NCBI GenBank assembly: GCA_041661665.1
Contig: JBAZTW010000028.1
Span: forward strand, 1 to 28,164
Reading direction: 5' to 3'
Length of the DNA: 28,164 nt
From: GWC2-45-44 sp041661665
Lineage (GTDB): Bacteria > Planctomycetota > Phycisphaerae > Sedimentisphaerales > UBA12454
Each line of letters opens with the position of its first letter. The stretch's first letter is position 1. The notes under the pieces are model-generated. The model searched no databases and was not told the DNA's origin. It worked only from the letters and a program-made list of their open reading frames with translations. Shown piece after piece: positions 22,342 to 28,164 of this stretch. The translations under genes and the position numbers were made by a program.

Positions 22342-23949
22342 ATGGATCAAAAAAACATAAGCGAACATAAGGAACGCGAACATTTTTTTTCTTCCGCCAA
22401 AGTAGTGGCGGGGATTACGCTGATTTCCCGGCTGTTTGGTTTCGTTCGTGATTTGGGTATAACCTCACTCGGTGTGCTTGGTTATAATGATGCGTTTGGG
22501 GTTGCGTTTAAAATTCCAAATCTTTTTCGCCGGCTTTTTGGCGAAGGCGCTTTGGCTTCAGCGTTTGTGCCGGTGTTTACCGATGTTTATGAGAAGCAGG
22601 GCGTTGAAAAAGCACGCCTTCTACTTGCCAATGCATTTGCGATTCTTTCGGTTTTTCTGGCATTTCTGTTAGTTATAGGCGAGGTTGGATTTTTCGCATA
22701 TTCACTTCTTCCTGTTCCCAAAGACCATAAAATTTTAATGTTCTTTGCGATAATTATGTATCCGTATATGTTTACGGTGTGCCTGCTTGCGCTCTGTTCA
22801 GCAGCGTTAAATTCAAAAGGGCATTTTATATATCCTGCGGCGGCTCCGATAATTTTCAATATATTCGGAATTGTCGCTGCGTGGTGGCTTGCGCCAATGT
22901 TAGAAGGCAATCTTAAGGGTCAGTTGACAATTGTCGCCTTTAGCGTTGTAATCGCAGGCGTTGTGCAATTGGCGGCTGTCTTGTGGCTTCTGAAAAAAAG
23001 CGGGCTATACCAAACGCCGCGATTAAAGCCGAGAGAGCCGGGCATATCACAGATACTAACTCTTCTCACGCCAATGCTTATAGGTCTGGGTTTTTTACAG
23101 TTCTCGGAATTTTTTCAGGATTTCATTGCTTATGGCCTGAGAGCAACGGCAGAGTCAAGTTCGTTTAGTTTTTTTGGACACCAAATTTTATATCCGCTTA
23201 ATGAGGGCGTAATTGTACGCGTGCAGGCAGCGAGGAATTTTTATCAGTTTCCGATGGGCATATTCGCAATTTCACTCGGAGTAGCTGTTTTTCCGCTGAT
23301 GAGCAGATATGCGTTGCGCGGCGATATTGTCAATCTTCGCGGCAGTATCAACAGGGCGATTCGACTATCGCTGATGGAAGGTATAGCATCAGGCGTCGGT
23401 CTGTTTGTTCTTGCTGAACCAATAATGATGATTTACGCCCGGCGAAAATTTACTGCTGCCGATTCGATGCAGGCGGCGTTTGTCCTGAAAACATACGTTA
23501 TTGGTATGTGGGCTTATTGCAGTTATCAAATTCTCGCTCGTGCGTTTTATGCGTGCAAAGATACAAAAACCCCTCTCAAAGTTTCGTGTATTTTGTCGGT
23601 AGTTAGTTTGATTTTATTTCTGGTATTAGTTTTTACTCCTGGTATAGGTATCGCGGCATTCGGTTTGTCAACGTCGATTACATTTTCGATAAACGCTATG
23701 ATTCTTATTTTAATTTTGCGAAAAAAACTTGGTTTGCTCGGCGGCAGAAAAATCGCAGCGAGTTTGGCAAGAACTCTTATCAGTTGCGCGGTTATGGCGG
23801 GAGTTGTTTATCTGCTGCGATTCTATATGAGGGAGATGAGTTATCTGATGGTTCTGGCGGTTTGTGTGCCGGTTGGTGCGGTTTCGTTCATAGGTTCGGC
23901 GGTATTGCTGAAATCGCCGGAGATAAAAGAGCTGATGGGGAAAGCATAA
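22342..23949 (+). CDS. murJ: Lipid II flippase MurJ (MviN family)
   Basis: 535 aa with about 14 hydrophobic helices. MurJ moves lipid II across the inner membrane for peptidoglycan synthesis. The N-terminal VVAGITLISRLFGFVRDLGI, FKIPNLFRRLFGEGALASAF, FVPVFTDVYEKQG and the central FYQFPMGIFAISLGVAVFPL are diagnostic, as is the later SYQILARAFYACKDTKTPLK. The ribosome site is poor and the upstream gap is mostly a repeat array; the gene may depend on dnaX-recR transcription. A functional murJ implies that this planctomycete makes peptidoglycan precursors. Confidence 0.96.
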   Translation: MDQKNISEHKEREHFFSSAKVVAGITLISRLFGFVRDLGITSLGVLGYNDAFGVAFKIPNLFRRLFGEGALASAFVPVFTDVYEKQGVEKARLLLANAFAILSVFLAFLLVIGEVGFFAYSLLPVPKDHKILMFFAIIMYPYMFTVCLLALCSAALNSKGHFIYPAAAPIIFNIFGIVAAWWLAPMLEGNLKGQLTIVAFSVVIAGVVQLAAVLWLLKKSGLYQTPRLKPREPGISQILTLLTPMLIGLGFLQFSEFFQDFIAYGLRATAESSSFSFFGHQILYPLNEGVIVRVQAARNFYQFPMGIFAISLGVAVFPLMSRYALRGDIVNLRGSINRAIRLSLMEGIASGVGLFVLAEPIMMIYARRKFTAADSMQAAFVLKTYVIGMWAYCSYQILARAFYACKDTKTPLKVSCILSVVSLILFLVLVFTPGIGIAAFGLSTSITFSINAMILILILRKKLGLLGGRKIAASLARTLISCAVMAGVVYLLRFYMREMSYLMVLAVCVPVGAVSFIGSAVLLKSPEIKELMGKA

Positions 23950-23956
23950 GTTTCAG

Positions 23957-23994
23957 AATTGAAAATTGAAGATTGAAGATTGAAGAATGAAAAT
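23957..23994. repeat. Short tandem repeat GATTGAA
   Basis: GAATTGAAAATTGAAGATTG continues with more GAAGATTGAAGA-type units just after murJ. It is low-complexity and non-coding. Confidence 0.6.
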
Positions 23995-24002
23995 TTAAGG
24001 AA

Positions 24003-24085
24003 TCGGCCTGAAGGCTGATGAGATTTTAATGACCCCGGCAAGGTATTCCTTCGACAAGCTCAGGACAGGTGGCCGGGGCTAACCA
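24003..24085 (+). repeat. Composite palindromic repeat A with 24-bp nested insert
   Basis: TCGGCCTGAAGGCTGA, a short hairpin, is followed by TTTTAATGACC and then CCCCGGCAAGGTATT (24033-24047). A 24-bp insert follows (24048-24071, containing TTCGACAAGCTCAGGACAGG), then GCCGGGGCTAACC. Without the insert the hairpin equals unit A1 of dnaX. It lies between murJ and rpoN; the rest of that 276-bp gap is AT-rich without clear signals. Confidence 0.85.
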
Positions 24086-24225
24086 ACACCCTGAATACCC
24101 TGTTTTTGGCACGTTTTTTCGGATTTTTTCATATTTTATTGCATATTTTGCCTCAATTTGTTATATTTATGTCTAATTGGAATGGAATTTGCTAAAGGCA
24201 CATCTTTTAACCGGTAAGCGGCGTT

Positions 24226-25695
24226 ATGAAGCTAAGTATGACAGGTCAGATGCGGATGGACCAGCGAATGAAACTCGCTCCGCGAATGATTCAGTCGATG
24301 GAGATATTGCAGCTTCCGACGCTTGGTCTTATTGAGAAAATCGAAACCGAGCTTAACAGCAATCCCACGCTTGAAGTTGCCGATAATGATGATGCTGCCG
24401 GTGTAGATGAGAAGGTTGAACAGATTATCGAGGCTGAGCAGGCTGAAAAAAATCTGACGACCAGCAGAGACAAGAAAAGAGATGAGTTCAAGAGATTTGA
24501 GGAATTTGTCGAGGGGACGGACGATTATTTTTATCGTGCGGAAAGTTCAAAGCGGTCTGGTAATGACGATGAGCCTGACAAAAAAATGGAAGCGATGAAT
24601 AACACCGCGGACAGCGGCCAATCACTTCACGAATATCTCAGCGAACAGTGGCGGTTAGTTGACGCTAACGAAAAAATAAAAAAAGCAGGACAGTTGATAA
24701 TAGATTACATAGACGAGAAGGGTTATCTTCGCGTAAGACTTCAACAGCTCCACAATAAGGACAGGCACGATTTCGATGTGGAGCATCTGGAGTCTGCGCT
24801 TAAACTTATTCAGGGGCTTGAACCGGCGGGCATAGGCGCTCGTGATGTAAAGGAGTGCCTGCTTATACAGATGGCTCAATCTGCCGACGATATGAGTTTT
24901 GAAACTGAGCTTGTGTCGAAATATCTCGACAAACTTCTCGAAAATAAACTTCCTGAAATAGCCCGCAAAATGAATTGTTCGGTTGAGCGAATAGGTCAGG
25001 CTATAGCACGGATGCGAAAGTTCGATACCTCGCCCGGCCTTCAAATTGGAGCAAGGCGCAATCATCCGATAAAAGCGGATGTTATTGTCGAGTCGGACGA
25101 TGCGGGCGGATTTAGGGTTTATCTTGCAGACCGTTCTATTCCATCGCTGCGGATAAATCAATATTACGCGTCAATGTCGAAAGATAAAAATCTTGATGTC
25201 AAGGCGCGAGATTTTCTCAAGAATAATATCCGCTCAGCTCAATGGCTGATGGACGCGATAGAACAGAGAAAGCATACCCTTTTGCGAGTGAGCCAGGAGG
25301 TTGTCGAGCGGCAGAAGGAATTTTTTGAAAAAGGCACAATGTTTTTAAGGCCTCTGCCGATGAGCGAGATAGCAAACGCTGTCGGCGTTCATATCGCGAC
25401 GGTTTCGCGAGCAGCGGCTGGCAAGTATATTCAGTCTCCGCAGGGTATAATGCCGCTGCGTGATTTGTTCGGCGGCGGAATGGAAACGGACAGCGGAATA
25501 GATGAAAGTTTCGAGGCGATTCGCGCAAAGATGCAGCAGATAATCGACAACGAAGATAAATCAAAGCCGCTAAACGACGACGAGATAAAACTGAAACTTG
25601 AGGAATTGGGCGTAAAGAATATCGCCCGGCGAACAGTGGCTAAGTACCGCAAGATTATGAATATACCGACGACGAGATTTAGAAAACGATTTTAG
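24226..25695 (+). CDS. rpoN: RNA polymerase sigma-54 factor
   Basis: 489 aa, full length. Region I (MRMDQRMKLAPRMIQSMEIL) is the glutamine- and leucine-rich activator-interacting part. An acidic region II follows, then the core-binding domain (LEPAGIGARDVKECLLIQMA). The DNA-binding HTH is in SEIANAVGVHIATVSRAAAG, and the RpoN box ARRTVAKYR lies near the end. It directs transcription from -24/-12 promoters with enhancer-binding proteins, none of which is in the window. ATG 24226 gives the usual N-terminus; the ribosome site is weak. The gene stands alone, with a repeat array directly after the stop. Confidence 0.97.
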   Translation: MKLSMTGQMRMDQRMKLAPRMIQSMEILQLPTLGLIEKIETELNSNPTLEVADNDDAAGVDEKVEQIIEAEQAEKNLTTSRDKKRDEFKRFEEFVEGTDDYFYRAESSKRSGNDDEPDKKMEAMNNTADSGQSLHEYLSEQWRLVDANEKIKKAGQLIIDYIDEKGYLRVRLQQLHNKDRHDFDVEHLESALKLIQGLEPAGIGARDVKECLLIQMAQSADDMSFETELVSKYLDKLLENKLPEIARKMNCSVERIGQAIARMRKFDTSPGLQIGARRNHPIKADVIVESDDAGGFRVYLADRSIPSLRINQYYASMSKDKNLDVKARDFLKNNIRSAQWLMDAIEQRKHTLLRVSQEVVERQKEFFEKGTMFLRPLPMSEIANAVGVHIATVSRAAAGKYIQSPQGIMPLRDLFGGGMETDSGIDESFEAIRAKMQQIIDNEDKSKPLNDDEIKLKLEELGVKNIARRTVAKYRKIMNIPTTRFRKRF

Positions 25696-25697
25696 AA

Positions 25698-25731
25698 ATA
25701 GCCACAGAGCTCACAGAGGACACAGAGAAAT
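25698..25731. repeat. CACARAGR-type array after rpoN
   Basis: AGCCACAGAGCTCACAGAGG then ACACAGAGAAATAAA fills the gap between the convergent rpoN and the minus-strand gene at 25738. Confidence 0.7.
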
Positions 25732-25737
25732 AAATCT

Positions 25738-26430
25738 TTAAAAATCAGGAATGACTTCGGGATAGACCTGACCTGTCGGGCTGATGCGGAAGATGTAGAG
25801 CAATCCCTTTTTTAGTTTGACGTAAGTAACATTTCCGAAAATCGCCTCGATATCGTATTGCTGGAGTTTTTGCGGGTTGTTGGCCAAATCCCAGATATTA
25901 GTCCAGAAAAGCTGACGCTGTTTTATAGGCAGTTCTGTTAAAAGCTCCCTATATCTCTGCGGCTCTTTGTTCGGCTCTTCTATCAGGAATCCTTCGCTGG
26001 GGGCAGTATCGTCGCCGTAAATTCTTCGCCACAGATAGAGGCTCTTTTTTTGGCCATCCATAACGGCTTTGTCGCCGAATTTGACAATAAGGGCATCGAA
26101 GTGAACTATGTCGCCGATAACTGTGTAATTTTTTTCGAGGACTTTATCCAATTCGTTGTCGCGGGAGGTCTCGATAAATTTAAGCTCTGTCGATATTATT
26201 TTGCCGTTGGCATCGAGCTTTTGTGAAACAACTTTCGCATATCCGATTTTGCCGGCATCAGTGAGGTTTGAAATAGCTTTTTTAAGTTTCGCGTTTTCGG
26301 TGAAGAGTCTGTCGAGGGCTGAGCCGCCTTTATAAACACCGATGCCTATAAAAAGCAGAGCGGTGCAGAATACCAGGCCTAAAATGATTTTTGGCAAACT
26401 GAAAATCAAACTAAAAGTTTTTTTCAGCAT
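25738..26430 (-). CDS. Unknown protein with one N-terminal membrane helix
   Basis: 230 aa. A basic start and a hydrophobic helix (IILGLVFCTALLFIGIGVY, about 15-33) are followed by a short helical segment (LFTENAKLKKAISNL) and a mixed alpha/beta domain. The remainder suggests an extracytoplasmic domain (LDKVLEKNYTVIGDIVHFDA, KSLYLWRRIYGDD, TYVKLKKGLLYIFRISPTGQ). No family or catalytic motif was recognised. It probably forms an operon with the small membrane protein upstream of it (26465-26749) and perhaps with groEL, all on the minus strand. The repeat B copy between it and its upstream neighbour supplies that neighbour's stop. Confidence 0.7.
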   Translation of the reverse strand: MLKKTFSLIFSLPKIILGLVFCTALLFIGIGVYKGGSALDRLFTENAKLKKAISNLTDAGKIGYAKVVSQKLDANGKIISTELKFIETSRDNELDKVLEKNYTVIGDIVHFDALIVKFGDKAVMDGQKKSLYLWRRIYGDDTAPSEGFLIEEPNKEPQRYRELLTELPIKQRQLFWTNIWDLANNPQKLQQYDIEAIFGNVTYVKLKKGLLYIFRISPTGQVYPEVIPDF

Positions 26431-26454
26431 AGTTTTGTTACTTGAAAATTTAAT

Positions 26455-26482
26455 TACCGCTCCATTACTGTCGCGGCTCTGA
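26455..26482 (+). repeat. Palindromic repeat B overlapping a gene end
   Basis: TACCGCTCCATTACTGTCGC then GGCTCTGA is the uninterrupted form used as reference for the nested insert in dnaX. Its minus strand provides the last residues (SEPRQ) and the TAA stop of the gene at 26465-26749. Confidence 0.87.
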
Positions 26483-26749
26483 ATGTATTCTTACATTATC
26501 GCTTCTGCCGGTGGAATTGCCATCATTATTTTGGTATGATTTTCGTGATGCAAAATATAGCCTGATGGCATTTGTGCAGCAGCCGACTCCTGCGAGCATA
26601 AAAATCGCCGCGGCGATAAGCGCGAAAACTTCTTTTAATACCCAAACGAGCGTGCCGAAGCCGATGAGTAAAAGCCCGACGACAAAAAGGCCTTTTGAAA
26701 AGCCTTTTGTAATCTGACTGAACGGATTGGAATAATATCTAAAAACCAT
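26465..26749 (-). CDS. Small two-helix membrane protein, unknown
   Basis: 94 aa from ATG 26749. A longer frame begins with GTG at 26773, but those first residues (SLWQF) are read from a CACARAGR repeat, so ATG 26749 (MVFRYYSNPF) is preferred; no strong ribosome site is seen. Two hydrophobic helices follow (LFVVGLLLIGFGTLVWVL and ALIAAAIFMLAGVGCC), then a hydrophilic tail. The C-terminal SEPRQ and stop are encoded by repeat B, which suggests that the original end was altered by the repeat. No family was recognised. It lies between groEL and the 230-aa unknown gene on the same strand. Confidence 0.6.
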   Translation of the reverse strand: MVFRYYSNPFSQITKGFSKGLFVVGLLLIGFGTLVWVLKEVFALIAAAIFMLAGVGCCTNAIRLYFASRKSYQNNDGNSTGRSDNVRIHSEPRQ

Positions 26750-26759
26750 TTTTAAAAAC

Positions 26760-26825
26760 TGCCACAAAGACACTAAGACACAAAGTTTTTATATATTTTC
26801 GTGCCTTTGCGCCTTCGTGGCTATT
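26760..26825. repeat. Inverted pair of CACARAGR arrays
   Basis: GCCACAAAGACACTAAGACA at the left and TGCCTTTGCGCCTTCGTGGC at the right are imperfect inverted copies about 15 bp apart, so a long hairpin can form just after the groEL stop on the minus strand. It may protect or end the groEL transcript, although no T-tract follows directly. Confidence 0.7.
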
Positions 26826-26834
26826 TATTTTACT

Positions 26835-28164
26835 TTAATACATTCCGCCGCCCTGGGGCATTGCGGGAGCTTCTTTCTTTTCGGGTATTTCGCTGACAAT
26901 CGCGTCTGTTGTAAGAAGCAGTGAAGCGATTGAAGCGCCGTTTTGCAAAGCGGTGCGTTCGACCTTTGTCGGAACGATAACGCCGAAGTCAATCATATTG
27001 CCGTATTCTTTTCTCAAAGCATCATAGCCGAAGTTGACATCTGTGCTTTCCATAACTTTCTGAGCGACGATTGAGCCGTCAAGGCCTGCGTTTGTCGCGA
27101 TTTGTTTAATCGGAGCAACAACCGCTCTCTTGACGATTTCGATGCCTACTCTCTCATCATCTTTGGCTTTGAGTTTATCAAGGCTCTTGAGTGTTCTGAG
27201 TACAGCAACGCCGCCGCCGGGCAGGATACCTTCTTCAACCGCGGCTCTGCAGGCGTGAAGTGCGTCTTCGACTCTTGCTTTTTTCTCTTTCATTTCAGCT
27301 TCTGTCGCTGCGCCGACATTAATTTGAGCAACTCCGCCGGACAACTTGGCTAATCTTTCCTGAAGTTTTTCGATATCATAATCGCTGGTTGTGCCTTCGA
27401 TTTCTTTTTTAATCTGTTCGATTCTGCCTTTAATCGCGCCGGTTGTGCCTGCGCCTTCGACGATTGTTGTGTTCTCTTTGTCGATTGAAACGCGTTTTGC
27501 CTGACCGAGCTGAGACAGTTCGACGTTTTCTAATTGAACGCCGAGGTCTTCAAAAATCGCCTCGCCGCCGGTGAGAACAGCGATATCGCCGAGCATAGCT
27601 TTGCGTCTGTCGCCGAAGCCCGGAGCCTTAACCGCTGCGCACTGCAGAACGCCGCGGAGCTTGTTGACTACCAGAGTAGCAAGAGCTTCGCTTTCAACGT
27701 CTTCAGCAATAATCAGCAGAGGTCTTCCCTGCTTTGCGATTTTCTCCAGTATCGGCACGAGTGTTTTTACCGAGCTGATTTTCTTTTCATTGATAAGAAT
27801 GTAAGGCTTTTCAAGTACGCAGGTCATATTCTCGAAATTGTTGACGAAATGCGGGCTAAGATAACCTTTATCGAACTGCATGCCTTCGACCAGCTCGACT
27901 GTGGTTTCAAGGCTCTGGCCTTCTTCAACGGTAATAACGCCGTCTTTGCCGACCTTTTCCATTGCCTGTGCCATCGTCTTGCCGATTTCAGCATCCTGAT
28001 TTGCCGAGCAGGTTGCGACCTGTTCGATTTGCTTACTCGAATTGACAGCGGTACTCATTTTTTTTAGTTCATCGATGATTTTTTCAACAGCCATATCAAT
28101 TCCGCGTTTTACCTGCATCGCGTTTGCGGCTGCGGTAATGTGTTTCAAACGTTCCTCGAAAATC
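26835..28164 (-). CDS. groEL: Chaperonin GroEL, N-terminus beyond the window
   Basis: 443 codons are visible of an expected 540 or so; the frame stays open to the right edge, so the start lies outside. The protein forms the 14-mer folding chamber and works with GroES. Recognisable parts are MQVKRGIDMAVEKIIDELKK, VGKDGVITVEEGQSLET, the apical domain (FDKGYLSPHFVNNFE, VKAPGFGDRRKAMLGDIAVL), VEDALHACRAAVEEGILPGG and the C-terminal APMPQGGG-like tail, here MPQGGGMY. A TTG at 28148 is not the start, because family sequence continues upstream (EERLKHITAAANA). One oddity is VATCSANQD, where the family has VATISAN. Confidence 0.97.
   Translation of the reverse strand, partial: IFEERLKHITAAANAMQVKRGIDMAVEKIIDELKKMSTAVNSSKQIEQVATCSANQDAEIGKTMAQAMEKVGKDGVITVEEGQSLETTVELVEGMQFDKGYLSPHFVNNFENMTCVLEKPYILINEKKISSVKTLVPILEKIAKQGRPLLIIAEDVESEALATLVVNKLRGVLQCAAVKAPGFGDRRKAMLGDIAVLTGGEAIFEDLGVQLENVELSQLGQAKRVSIDKENTTIVEGAGTTGAIKGRIEQIKKEIEGTTSDYDIEKLQERLAKLSGGVAQINVGAATEAEMKEKKARVEDALHACRAAVEEGILPGGGVAVLRTLKSLDKLKAKDDERVGIEIVKRAVVAPIKQIATNAGLDGSIVAQKVMESTDVNFGYDALRKEYGNMIDFGVIVPTKVERTALQNGASIASLLLTTDAIVSEIPEKKEAPAMPQGGGMY

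Noticed and set aside
24107..24122. TGGCAC-N5-TTCGG ahead of rpoN, considered as a sigma-54 promoter
   Set aside because: The essential GC of the -12 element is missing, so autoregulation by sigma-54 is not supported.
26750..26773. GTG start extending the two-helix protein
   Set aside because: The extra residues are translated from a CACARAGR repeat.
1..28164. CRISPR array, tRNA, rRNA, transposase or prophage genes
   Set aside because: None were recognised: no regularly spaced direct repeats with unique spacers, no cloverleaf with TTCGA loop in context, and no transposase or phage protein motifs.

Overview
The window looks like a chromosomal piece of a Planctomycetota bacterium, most likely class Phycisphaerae. 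The evidence is an ECF sigma factor with a long C-terminal extension behind hydrophobic segments, a prepilin-like protein beginning FTLVELLVVISII, an apparent ThiD2-ThiE fusion, a DUF885 hydrolase and a 5-TM sulfatase-fold enzyme. This is inference from gene content and protein style; no marker tree was built.

Layout. Positions 1-2969 hold the 3' part of a ThiD2-ThiE gene, broken by an in-frame TAA, and a DUF7309/DUF6930-like protein. After a 509-bp AT-rich gap with DnaA-box-like sites comes an 820-aa fusion of methylenetetrahydrofolate reductase, its cysteine-rich C-terminal domain and a pterin-binding methyltransferase domain (3479-5941). Next are a minus-strand membrane sulfatase-fold transferase, a guanylate-kinase-like P-loop protein, the ECF sigma factor, DUF885, the pseudopilin, a PGRP/amidase-fold protein lacking the zinc ligands, a PilZ protein, smpB, a DUF1844 protein and trpC. 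Positions 16785-17656 carry no convincing gene but many repeats and a branched palindromic element. Then come a small HExxH membrane protein, proC, a monocluster ferredoxin (-), the small SRP RNA (-), dnaX-recR, murJ, rpoN, two unknown membrane proteins (-) and a groEL cut by the right edge (-).

Most of the window is housekeeping: thiamine, folate/C1, tryptophan and proline synthesis, trans-translation, secretion, DNA replication and repair, cell-wall lipid II export, sigma-54 and chaperonin. dnaX and recR overlap by 4 bp and the SRP RNA gene diverges from dnaX, a neighbourhood resembling the scr-dnaX-recR cluster of other bacteria.

The most unusual feature is the density of short palindromic repeats. 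Hairpins with different but perfectly paired stems share a constant GGCTAA flank. A GACCGCTCC...GGCTCTGA element and a GCGCTATCGCTTGGGCTCTGA element sit directly at the 3' ends of genes and supply the last codons and stop of two proteins. An approximately 24-bp TTCGACARGCTCAGG element is nested cleanly inside two other repeats. Three hairpin units lie in frame inside dnaX, and a related sequence lies in proC. This resembles coding-sequence-tolerated palindromic elements such as those of Rickettsia. The other main points of interest are the one-carbon fusion protein and the apparent pseudo-amidase.
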